Source of the DNA: Globisporangium splendens | Lineage: Eukaryota; Oomycota; Peronosporomycetes; Pythiales; Pythiaceae | Assembly: GCA_006386115.1 (NCBI GenBank) | Contig: VFIW01000025.1 | Location: forward strand, 124,001 to 188,000 | DNA length: 64,000 nt | Direction of reading: 5' to 3' | Shown here: positions 19,550-31,600 of the stretch, one piece after another | How the letters are laid out: each line of letters opens with the position of its first letter | Numbering within the stretch: the first letter of the stretch is position 1 | Position numbers and translations under genes: made by a program | Notes under the pieces: generated by a model | Databases searched by the model: none | What the model was told of the DNA's origin: nothing | What the model saw: the letters and a program-made list of their open reading frames with translations, nothing else

Positions 19550-21598
19550 ATGCGGAACCAGTGTGCACAGGAGGAGCTGCGGCTGCGTGAGCCGCTCCTG
19601 GACGCCGACGAGCGCGATTCCGACGCAGCAGCAGAAGTGAAAAGTGATGCGCGCTCTACAAAGCGCGCCGCTAAACCCATGGCTGCCGTGGAGCAGCTCA
19701 TGCTCTCGCCCTACGAGAAGTGGCTCACGCACGGACGGTTCCCGTACAAGATCGTGCTGCACGTGCTGCTGCTCGTGCTCACGTGCGCGCAAATGGGCAT
19801 CTACGGCGCGCAGAACGCTTCGTACATGCGCGCGACGCACAGGAACTGGTACGTGGCATACACTGATGGCGAGTTGATGCCTTATTGCGGTCCTCACTGA
19901 TGTATTCCATGTCATTCGTAGGGCGTACTTCTTTCTTCCACCTGCGGCAGAAATCGGTGTCGTGTGCGCACCTAATGCGTTATCTATATTACGCCGAGTG
20001 CGCATCAATTTTTGCTAATGCTTTTGATTGTTGTGTGCGTGTAGACCTCGGTACCAGCGCGAGTTGTTCACAGTCAACGAGACGCTGGAGGCGCTGGCGT
20101 TCATGCGCGACGCGTACTTCTCGATTGGGAACACGTCAGTCGCCAACTACGAGTACCTCCTGACGCCGTCAGGACAAATCGCTCCAATGCGAATGCGAGT
20201 GACGCGGCGTTTACCCCATGGAACGCTCAATACGACGACGTACGACATCGTGGAGGACCCGCGCGCTGCGATCGGACCGTTTGACCCGACCATGAGCCTC
20301 TGGCAGCAAAGGTACTTGCTGCGATCACTATATGCGATCAAGTTCTCGTTCCGACTGAAGGATCTCCAGTATGGCGATTACTACGAAGAGTGCTTCCAGT
20401 GGCACGTGCACGTGAGCTTCACGATGATCGAGAACGCACAGCTCAAGGCCGAGATCGACGAATGCCACGTCGCGCGATGCACGAGTCGGTCCTTCTGGAG
20501 CGCGCTCAAGCAGCGGTTCGTGTGGCTGCACATCGTCATCGCGCTCGTCGCGCTCGTGTACATGGTGCTCAGCATGAAGGCACTGGTGCGGTCCTACCGG
20601 ATGTAAGTCCTCCACACTTTATGCGAGGCTTTGACAGAGTTAAAGTATGTTAAATCGCTTTGCTTCTATTAGGATAACTCGAGCGCGAGAGCTTCTTCAA
20701 GAGCACGTTCAAAATGAAAGAGGCAATGGGGCTACGGACCTAGGCACACAGCAAGAAGCAGCAAGTGACGAGCAAACGCTTCGTCAGCAGCGTTTCAATC
20801 GGCTGCAGAGTGATACGTTTGGCGCGTGGACGAAGATCCCATTTGCGCTCAAGTTGAAATTGTTCAATGGCCTGTACGTACACTCTCTTGCGTATACGTG
20901 CTATTCGCTATTTAGTGCATGAACCTCACCATATTCGTTATACTTTTGTATCAATCCATAGGCAATTGGTCGTGTTCACGTCGCTGGCGCTGCTGCTCTT
21001 GAGCTCGCTGTGGAGCCTGTTTTTCCTGAAGGCGTACGTGCCGATCCACTTTTGGCACCGCCTGCTGCACGCGACCGCGCTGCTGCTGCTCTGGAGCGGT
21101 CTCGTCGGGTACTTGGAGCACAACAGCCACATTTACTCGATCGTGCTCACGCTCAAGTGGGGCGCGCCGCGCGTGCTGCAGTTCCTCGTCGGCGTCTCGC
21201 CGATCTACATTGGGTACGCGCTGTTTGGCACGATCTACTTTGGCGCGCGCATCAAGGAGTTTGGGACGCTGAGCGCGTCAACGGCGACGCTGTTCGCTGT
21301 CATGAACGGCGACGTGATCCTCGACACGTTTGACGCCTTCGATGTGCACCATTTCTCGGTCTCGGGCAAGTTGTATTTGTACTCGTTCATCTCGCTGTTC
21401 ATCTACGTGGTGCTCAACATCTTCATCGCGATCGTCGAGGAAGCGTTCTTCGCGACGCGGTCGTGCAGACGCACGCTGAGCATCCTGCTCACGGACCCAG
21501 CGTTCGAGACGGCCAAAGTCGCGCAGGAGACCGAGATCTCGGCGGAAATGGTGCGCGCATTGCTGCGCTTTGCGGACTCGGAGGACGAGAACAAGTAA
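19550..21598 (+). CDS. Mucolipin-like TRP cation channel (TRPML family)
   Basis: Four exons, about 572 residues: 19550-19872 (donor uncertain), 20045-20602, 20673-20873 and 20962-21598. Introns 2 and 3 are unambiguous (GTAAGT and GTACGT donors). For intron 1 the frame is kept by GA|GTTGAT, a poor donor; TAC|GTGGCA with acceptor ACCAG also works. Domains in order: a charged N-terminus, TM1 (YKIVLHVLLLVLTCAQMGIYG), a large lumenal loop, a second TM (WLHIVIALVALVYMVLSM), then a TRP/PKD core. The pore carries NGDVILDTF, matching the NGDD selectivity filter of mucolipins, and is followed by LYLYSFISLFIYVVLNIFIAIVEEAF, the conserved S6. Mucolipins release Ca2+ from endolysosomes in response to PI(3,5)P2; that role is inferred. 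Confidence 0.88.
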
Positions 21599-21709
21599 CA
21601 CGGCTGTTTGTGTGGTTGAACTGGGCAAATATTTATGCAAAGTCGTTCCCGTCTTGGGGGTCAAGAGAGTGTTTTGTCTATAGATAATCAATCCTCCACT
21701 GCCACTTAC

Positions 21710-22240
21710 TTATTCTCTGAGCACTTCGGCCGCGAGTTTCGTGACGTCATCGTCGACCTGCACGACGTGCTTGTGCAGCGACTGGCACTGCTCCTGGAGC
21801 GTCGTGATGTGGCCGCGCTGCACGTTGAGGCACTTGTTGAGCCGCTCGATCTCTTCGCTGGCCGTGTTGAGCTTCTTCTGGCAGTCGATGCGCAGCTTAT
21901 GCAGCTCTTCGCCCATGCGCTCGGTGATTTCCTCGACCTTGGAGAGCAGCAGCGCCTTGTCGGCCTGGTGGATCGACATGAGCTTCTGGATCGTGTCTTC
22001 GTGGGACTGCACTTTGCATTCGAGGGAATACAGTTGGTCCTTGACGCTCACGCGGCTGCCGCTCGACATGGACGATGACGAATTGCTTGGCGACATGATG
22101 CGCGACGACCCTCGGCGCATTTCGCGAGACGATGGTGAGGGGGACATCTCGTCTTCAATGTCGTTGAACATGCGCTCGCTCTCCATGCTGATCTTCATGT
22201 TCTTCATGCTATTGCCAGTCGCCGACATTCGGGATTCCAT
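21710..22240 (-). CDS. Coiled-coil protein of unknown function
   Basis: Single-exon frame of 176 residues, convergent with the channel gene. Residues 1-65 are Met/Ser/Arg rich and probably disordered. Residues about 65-175 form a continuous amphipathic coiled coil (for example SVKDQLYSLECKVQSHEDTI and ITERMGEELHKLRIDCQ). There is no membrane span or signal. An extra 5' exon upstream of 22240 cannot be excluded. I do not recognise the family; such small coiled-coil proteins are common in cytoskeletal and ciliary parts lists, but nothing here shows that. Confidence 0.6.
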   Translation of the reverse strand: MESRMSATGNSMKNMKISMESERMFNDIEDEMSPSPSSREMRRGSSRIMSPSNSSSSMSSGSRVSVKDQLYSLECKVQSHEDTIQKLMSIHQADKALLLSKVEEITERMGEELHKLRIDCQKKLNTASEEIERLNKCLNVQRGHITTLQEQCQSLHKHVVQVDDDVTKLAAEVLRE

Positions 22241-22680
22241 TGTTACTATGACCCCTGGTCTTCGAAGAGGAATGGAGCTGGAGTCGATGCGTTCAGGGCG
22301 TCGCGAATTGATGTCTAAATGAGCTAAACGTAGTGGAATGAGAGCAGACCTGAGGCTGTTGGAAGCTACTTAGTTGTGACCGTAGTTTCTCCTGATTGCA
22401 CACTTTGCATACGAGAAATTGCGATAAGAAAAGAAGCTCGGGTCAGAAAATAACCATATATCCAAACACGAATAAATTGGCTCAGCATAAGAATAGTGGC
22501 TCTGGACTCACTCCACTGCGGGTGTTTCTGGTCTTGGCGCTAGACACACGCAATGCCTTTGCAGCAGCAATTCGCTTGCAATGCTTTTTATTTGAGCATC
22601 GTTACCTTCGGTCTCCATTCATTTGCTTTCTCTCTCTTTATTCACTTTCTTGTATCTCTTCTACCGTGAGCAGAACCTTT
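22241..22680. other. Intergenic, no gene seen
   Basis: 440 bp between the coiled-coil gene start and the 3' end of the giant gene. A + strand frame running through here into 23787 is the antisense shadow of the giant gene and is not supported. Confidence 0.5.
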
Positions 22681-25600
22681 CTAGAACCGCGTAGATGCCA
22701 AATCCGGTCGGGCACGGTTGCACACTTCGCAGTAGAAACTCGAGATCGGGTTGAAAAACGTGCATCCTCCTTGTTCGCCTGCGCAGATCCACTTGCCACG
22801 CGGCACTTCGCGTTGTCCGTCCATTCCGAGCTCACAGATCGCGCACGCAACGTCATTTGGCTGGTTGATAAACGTGCAATTGCCACATCGCCAGCCTTGT
22901 TGACTTCCACTGCTACCTGCCTTGGCATCGTGAAGTTGTGGGTTCGGTTCGTTACATGCCCCGCATGCTTCGGCTGCGCCTTCGTTTGCAAACGTGCAAA
23001 CAGGGCAATTCCACATCGCCAACTCCTCTTCTTTCAAACCACCACGTTGCTTAATCACGTCTTTTTCCAGCGCTTCTTCCATTTGTGCCTTGGAAATACT
23101 GAAGGCTGCACAAATCGTTTCCATGGGAACTCCTCCCTTGGCTTCAAATGCACTCACATCCGCGATGAGGCTGATGATCTCATTCAACTCGGCCGACGAG
23201 TAGCCAAGTTGGAAACTTTCAAAACATTTCAAGATCTCTTCGGCAGTCAAACGGCCATCTTCGTTTTCATCAAAGCGGTGCAATGCTGGCGCCAAGTGGA
23301 ACTTACGCTTCTTCTGCTTGAGACTCTGTTGGAACTGCTGCATGCGAGCCCGCGCACTCAGCAGATGCCACTCGTCCTTCTTTGTGAACACCTTTGCAAG
23401 CGGAGTGTCGCCCCAAAGATGGCGCTCTCGTCGTCGAAGTCGCAGCAACGCCTCGAAGAACTCATGACGCAACGAAAGAGGGATCTCAGCAAGTCCGTCA
23501 AGCAACAATTCCAGTTCAGAAGGCGAGAAGTACATCTCATTGTTGAAGAACCGCAGGCACTGAATGCCAACCGCGACTTGTCGTTGACGGGGCGAAGTCT
23601 CCACCGACGCAGATTTGCTCCAAGATGCAGAGAACGAAGAGCTTTCCACCAGTTCGCCTTCGCAAGTTCGAAGTTGCACTTGACTTGCTTGGAACACTGG
23701 GTGGTTCTTGTGAATCATTCGACGGATCGTTTCTCCTTCTGCCAACGACAGCGCGACCAAATACACCGGCATTGGATCAACCACTGACTGAACGTCGGCT
23801 TTGAGAGCAGCAGACACCTCGTTCTCTTGCAGCGATGGCAGCTCCGACGCAAGCCCCAGAGCCTTCACCGCTGCTTCGTTTGGTGCAATGCCCGGATTCT
23901 CAGTCATCACTTTCACAAACAAGTGGTGCACGATTTTCTTCATGGTCTCCTGCTGCGACAGCGGTGACCACTCCAAAATCAAGCCAATGTTTTTCACGCG
24001 ACGCTCGCCGAGACCAACCCACCGACGTCGGAAATAGTTCCCGGACACAAGCAGTTGGGACGGGAACGCGATTGCAGGACACTCGGTGTGCGCCTGGAAT
24101 TTGGAAAATGGATAAAACACGCCATCTTCTTCGTCTTTTTGCATGTCGGGCGCCTGCGCAAGAACGGAAGCAGTCCATGGAATCGGGTGCTCGTCATCTC
24201 GTGTGAAAGCGCTCATCTTTTGCTCCTCTTGCTCAGCTTCCTCTTCTGCCTCTTCTTCAGCCTCTGCTTCGTTCTCATGCACGACTTCGGCAGTGAGCCG
24301 CATGTCGCCCTGTTCGGTTCCATCTTCTGCAAGGTGGTGACTCGAGGAGTACGCTAAGCGCTGCTTGACTTCTCCGATTCGCTGTCTCTCTTGCTCCGTT
24401 TGCAAGAACGTGCCGTTTTTGCTCACGAGAATATCAATCACCTCGACCAAATCCTTTTTGATTGGCACACTGCTCTCCACTGCATACGAGATCTCTACGC
24501 GGAACTTGTTCACGCACTCTCGTAGCCAGGTCTTCGAGTCTTCCGGTCCAATGAACCTTCGCATGCGCGCAGTAATAGACCGGTTCGCTTGACCATCAGT
24601 CGACCCATCGACAGTATGCTGATCAATTTCATCCATCAGAGAGTTCAAAGCACGTTTACGCCACGTATTGTGGAGCTCTTGCAAAGACAACTGAACGAGT
24701 TGCATCGACTCCATTCGCATCGAGTTGACCAACAGCCACGCAGGTACCAGCAGCAAATACGCACTGAGGTCCTTCGTTTGTGTCACCAGTTCTACAGACT
24801 GTGAAAGCTGCATTTCGTGGCGAATACGGTTCTCCACTTCTGGAATCAAAAACAGGTGAATCGACTGACCCGTTTCGATACCACGCATGCGATATGCTCC
24901 TTGCGCGTAATCTCGGAACGTCATGTCTTTTCCTAGTGTCACAACTGCGCACGCATTGACGCACTGCTTGATGTCCATGCCGGTTGTATGAACTTGGTCG
25001 TAGAATGTAAAGCGCTTTGACGGGCTCAGACCGCACTGAATCAACGGCATCGGAGCGTTGTGGTCTCGCAGTAAGATCATTTGACGATCTTCGCTGTCCA
25101 AATACACCACACCTTCCATTGAAGCAGGCAAGTGTGAGAGCAAGAAAGCGGCAACTTCTTGGTTCTCGAAGCCTGTGATCAACGCGCCAGTATCAATAAG
25201 CGCATGATACGGCGGGTCCGCTCGCGCAATATCCAACAGCAGACTCTTCGCAGTCCAATTGACTTTGCGCTCAATCGACACAATGCGGTTGTTGGTAAGC
25301 GCTTGGAAAATGCTACCGTCACTGCGAGGTTCGTAGTAGCATTCGCCGAGATCCATTGGTAAAAGATTCGAAGGCGTACCCGAAAATCCGATGCGCTTGG
25401 CGAAAAGCGAATTACTACCCAGTTCGTGACCGCATGCCGAGATTTTTAGCTTCTGGAAGTTCATGCACGACGGGAAGACATGCTGACGGACATAGTAGTA
25501 CACGACACCCGCAAGCTTCGCAACCAAGAAATGCAGTCGAGCTACTTGAGCAGAGTCTCGCAGCTGGAACAAAGGAAGCGGCAGCACGCCTGCACCCAGC

Positions 25601-28600
25601 TGCTTGTTTGTTCTTTCATCTCTGATAGACTCCGCAAGCCCGGACGTGACCCATTCACGGAATGTAGCACAGGCAGGTCGCTGGTCTCGAGGTCCGAGTT
25701 GTCGACTAAAATCTTGCTTCAACTGCGACACAATGCGCACGAGATCCGACACGCGAATGCCTTCGTAGCGATATGCCAAGATAGTTAGTCCAATGAGCAC
25801 ATCCGGGTGCGCAAACTCGGACGAACGACTTGGCACATCTTTACCAATGAAAGGCACAGCCAAAAGAAGACGAGAGTGCGAGTTGCCACTCCCACTGGCT
25901 GCCAACGTCGCATGCTCTCCTCGCAGCAGACCATAAGAGACCCGGTTGATCTTGGACAGCACGTGGGGTAAAATCGTACGCAGCCAGTCTCGAGTCAGGT
26001 TCAATAGCTTGATCGACATGTCAGAGAGCCCTCCTCCCACTTGACTTCGTAGAGCCTCGTTACTTTGGAGCTCAGCACGAGAGCACTGCAAATAGTGCTT
26101 TACCGCGTCGATATCCACATCCATCTTCCCCATGCGAAAGTGCTTTAGTAGCCATTCGAGAGAGATGTCCGTGAGAATCGGCATCATCTTCGTCTCATAG
26201 AACTCCATATCCAGGAGAACGAGATGCGGAAACTTTTGGAGCGAGTGAAGCTTGTATCCTTCCGCTAGCACTTCATGAAGTTGGTGCACCAGAGCGGATG
26301 GACGACTGACTTCGCTGGTTGTGTCCGCAAGAACAGCATCGATGAGATGGATCGGCAACTCCCATCGATTCGCAGCGAGATCAATTGGGAACTTGTTTCC
26401 AATTGGGAAGTTCAGCTCAGAGCGAAGTGGATGCAGAAGCACATCGACTTCGTCCATGATCAAAATCCCATCTTGCCACAGGCGAATGACTTTGTAGAGT
26501 TCATCAGCCATCTCGGATCGATCTTCTAGCGTGCGACGAATGCGTCGGATATTCTGTGAAGATGCCAAAACAGGCAGCTGGATCACATCAGCAGACTCTT
26601 CCAGCGAGTGCAGTAACTCGACAAGCTTCAGCATCATCGACTTGATTGACTCGGGCGACGCACACACGACGTCCCCGTGCAAACGTGCTCGATTTAGTTT
26701 CACCAACAGCTTAATCGCATTGTTCGGATCATCCGACACAGAGCGATCGAACTCAAACGTGAAAATACGCTTGCGGAGAACGAGGTTACTGAATCGGCTT
26801 CGCAGCACTTGCCGAGATTGCTCCAAGAGAGCTGTTGGCATCACGTGAGTCACGAGATGCTGCTTGTCAGCGAGAATGTACGTCAGCAACGGACCGACGA
26901 CAGTCGTTTTACCCGCTCCCATGATCATTTGTTGCACTCGTGAATCGCCTCTGCTCAAACTTGCCAAGAAGCTATCGATCATTTGCACTTGGCGTCCACG
27001 CAGCAATAGGTCGAACACGTATTCAAACACAAGGAAGCGTGGGTCAAACTTCCAACACAAAGCATCCGATTTCTTCAGATAGTGCCGTTTCGACAGCAGC
27101 ATGTCTGCCAAATCTTTGGATGCCTGGAGCGTTTGCTTCGACCGATTGGCAATGTCACTTGCAGAGGTTGACGCTGAAGATACCAATTGAGACAACAGCA
27201 CTCGCGCAGACTGGATCGTCCGATTGATGTGAACGATACGGTTGCAGACAAAGAGTACACTCAAAACCCGCTCGGTCATATCTGCTGGGATGCTCCTGAC
27301 AAATGGATTGCGCGACTTCAGATCCCGTTCAAAGGAATCCGACGCCATCAATGACGTCAAAAAGTCAAAAGTGACTCGAGGGAAGCAGCCAATACGTCTC
27401 TCCATAAGGAAGCGTCCAACTTCAACTTGCTCACGCTCCTCCGTGGCGATTGTGGTCTCATTCATAGCTCGCTCGATCGTCAAGATGTATTCCTCAACAA
27501 AAGCACGGTCTTTGTTTCGCAGGCTCTCGCACGCAGCAATGAGCTCATGAAGATTGCTCACCGCAGATCCACCCGACAGCGAGACCTCCATTGGCGTCAC
27601 CCCCGTGACGAACGCATCCTTACTCTCGTTCACGCTTTTTGCATTGATGGCAATGTCATCACCCAATCGCTTCAATAGATCTTTGGCAGCAGCAGTTTGA
27701 GCTGCTGGGTGATTCGAGAGATCAAACGGCAGGCTTGACGTGGCTTTACGATCTGGATCACAAAACGTTATGAACTTCTTCACGTCCATCGAGTCCAGCG
27801 GAAACTCGGGATTGATCATGTCTTTCGTAGGCACCGAAAACGATCGCTGTTCACACGACGCATTCGATGGTTCGAAGTGGTTACTTGATCCTGCTGGCTC
27901 GAGGGCCACCTGGAACACTGCATCGGCCGTGTCGTGGACACGACTAAACTGACTTTTAATCGGTCCAATGACGCGTTCTTGATGAGTCTGGGTCTGCAGT
28001 TTGTCTTGGAATTCCACTACGCCATTATCGAAGAAATGCTTGAGCAGCGTCCCATACGTCATCTTCGAGTACAAATTCGCTCCACGAGAGAGCAGCTGCG
28101 TGCTCTCATGGTCACAAGGTGACGCCGACCATAAATCGTTTGGATATGCAACTAGCAGTGCCAGCTGTGCGATCGGATACGATGGGACACTTTCTTCTTC
28201 GCCTTCTTCAACTGTTTCACGACCCCAACGCGAGATCTTCAAATGCAGGAATCGCAAGAAAAGATCTCCAAATGAATGCGTGCATTCATCATCCCCCATA
28301 CGAATAACGAGTTGGTGGTTCAGACACTCGTACAAGAACAAAAAGCCCAAGCCCCGGTTGCTGCCGCTCACTTCATCTCCAACCACAGCGCAGTTCCAGA
28401 CAAGCTTAGCAGCTTCTTCGTCATCAATCAGGAAAGTGTTGTCGATTCCCGCAGAGTGCTTTGGTCGGTTGTACCTCACAGTTGAGAGCTTTTTCCCGTG
28501 CGACGACATATACTCCTTGCCGAACATTCTCAGTTTCATCCACGGTTGTCCGCCAACCCGGTTTCTCGTTAGTTTGAACTCAAAAGTTGCTGAGTTTGCA

Positions 28601-31600
28601 CTGTCAACGTGATCGCAATACGCTTTCCTCATGCTAAGCAAAGATGATCGCTGGTGGCAGTTTGCCAAGGCTTCTTTTTCTTCTTCCATTGTCAACCTGC
28701 ACGCTGCATCAACATGCGTCACGGCAGAGAGATAATCGTGAAGCTCTGGTTTCAACTTCCAAGGCACCTTGTTATCGCTGTATGCAAGGCCGAGCGATAG
28801 ACGAATGCGACAGGCACATGCATTTGGATGACGATCGTCGAGAGTCTTCCCGAGCTGGTCAAAGATCCACTTTTCTTCATCGGTAAACTTCACATCCACA
28901 TTGCATCCCACAATCAGCTCCATTGCAGCCGAGTAGTTTCGCGAAAGCAGGCTCGTAAGAATGAGATAGAGCGTGGAGCTGAGAGATGGAGGGAGCAAAA
29001 ACGTATGACTCGAGTGAATCGGATACGAGTAAAACCTGGTCTCCATCGCTTGCTGCCAGCCCATCGACGCACGGTCTGTCACAAGAAGCTTCGAAAACGG
29101 TTCACCTTGCACGGCTGGGCGATAGATATCGTGATTCGGGCAGACAAGCTTCAAATCTTTCGTGTCTGACTCAAGCACAAAGCAGTCTGGGGTAAGATCG
29201 ATGATTGACTGAAGGTACGCTGACAGCCCGCCTCGGGTTCCGAACGTTAGATCGCTGATACTCCACCCGTTTTGGTCCATAACATCCAAACGGATCGATC
29301 CTGTTGCCTCCTCCTTTCGCGGCTTCAACTTTAACTTCAATCGCGGGAGCTCAATAAAAGCGATCGATGAGGTACTGACAGCAGCATCTCCACCATGCAC
29401 ACACCAAATCAAGATGTGGGACAAGTCTTCGACACGAGACAGCAATCTTGACAGCGCCAGAATATCTTGAGCTTGGCTTGACTTGACTTCAAGAGTGTTC
29501 AGCAAGTAGAGGGTTTCACCATACGCCTCTTCGACAACTTCCATCGTATCACCGTCGTCCTCTTGCTTTGTTTCCTCATCAACATCCATTGGAGTCGGCA
29601 GGCTCTTGTCGGCAGATTCCTTCCGCTCCGAGTCTGCTAACTCCACGCGACAAACTTCTTCTTGGTTGCTCGCATCACCTAACCACGCCTTTGCCAGATC
29701 TAAATCGCGACTAAAGATGTCCAACGCGTATTCAGCAGCGACTCGTGACGGCCGAGTCTCCAGACTCATCAAAATCGCAATGTTTTGCTCATGAATATCC
29801 TCTTCGCTCATGGGCAAATCACCCGATTCGGCAGCAACTTCCGCTTGAATGATTTTCATCTGATTTGCTTCGTCCAAGAGCCACTGAGCAGCCACACCAA
29901 CGTTATTGTGATTTTCACGCAATGACAGAGTGCAAGCTGCATACGAAAATCCCATCGCCATCAGCTGAACAACGTCTTCGTCTTGAATCTCAAACGTGCC
30001 TTTTGATGCAGGCTTCGCTCTCTCTCGAGTGGACGGTGAGACCGTAGCGACAGGTGCTGGAGGCGGCTTTGCACTGGCAAACCCACTCTTGTCGCGGCGA
30101 TTGGAGATTCGAGAAAATGACGTCTTGATCGACTTTCTTGAAATGATTGCGGTTCTATCGTCAATGATATCCACTTCCACTCGATATCGAAACCACTGCG
30201 ATTTGACATCAACTGGTTCGCCACGAAGTTTGTTGTCATTTCCCAACCAAAAACGGAAAGCTTCCAGCAAACAGCTCGGAACGACACCTTGCAACAAACG
30301 CGGTGGAACAAATTGCTCTGTACCATTCAGCGCCAGGTTTCGCCGCAGAATCACCAGAGTGCCGCCATTAGTTTGGCGTTCACGAGGATCTCCAGCTGCT
30401 CGAAGCAACAAAGGATCTTTCGGTCCGTCATCAGGCGACACATTGAGAGGGAACCCGTGCAAACTAAGCCGAGAGTTGGACGTGAAAATGAGCTTACGAT
30501 GCAACCGGCGGCCGTGCGTCACGAGACTGTAGATATGCAGCACCTTGTGCTCTCGGTAAGCAACAATCTCTTTGAAAGTCGCCATCTTCTCTTTGTCTTT
30601 TTTGTCTTTCGGACCCTGGTCGTGGCCAAGAAGCTGAACGCGAGTAGCTGCCGGCGGAAGCGGATCTTTGGGCAAGAAAAACGTAAATTGCAGCTTCTTG
30701 TCTTCTGGATCTGGTGGATACTGCAAACGCAATACACCACCCACAAAATCAGCAAACCAGTCTTCATCAGGATACGGGTGATCTTTATCAGAGTACGGAT
30801 CAAACGGGCGAGAAAACGTTTTCCCAAGATATGCATATCCATCTCCGATAGATTCGTCCGGTTTGCCCGATTGCGTTGGCTGTGGCTGCCGCGACACCCG
30901 AGGGGTTGCGCAAACATCACACACAGCATTAGGGTTATCACCGTTGAAGTTTGCACATGTACACGCGGGACATTCCCAGTACATCTTCAGCTCTTCTTGC
31001 TCTGCATTTTCACTTTCAGTACCAGGTTTGTACAGAACAGGAGCACCAACGCCTTGGTCAAGTGGATCTGTTGGATCATCCCATTCCACCAATTCGAAGT
31101 CTGAACCGATAATGTTTACCCACAGACGATGCTCTTGTCTGGCAACAAGACCACAATGAAGCGACTTGTTCCCAAAAATTGCCTTGAAATCCGCGTACTG
31201 CGTCATAGAATCCGGAACAGGCTTCAGCTCGTCGTTACGCCAAAGAATTTCACCAGTCTGAGTATCTAGCTTGAGCTCTGTCTTCTTGCAGTAGTATCTT
31301 CCCGTACTACCCACATTAGCTCCTTCGCTCCAGTCGTAGCTGGTATTTGAGTCAGTTGATCGCAACGCGATGCGAACAATCGATCCAAGGACTTCGTCTC
31401 TACTGTCTCTCGCCAAACCGGTCAGCCACTTGACAACTGCACGGCGGTGAATCTGAACCGTCTCAAACATCTCTTCTTCAAGCACTTCTCCTGGTGGAAG
31501 CTGCAACTCGTTCCCATCCCCATCACGAAGAGCAACAATACTTGGGGCTTGTATAGTTTGCACACCAATCTTCAAATACAGCGGACGCCCTTTGAGATAC

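Noticed and set aside
22396..23787. 463-codon + strand frame
   Set aside because: Antisense shadow of the giant gene, with no domain and no sensible start.
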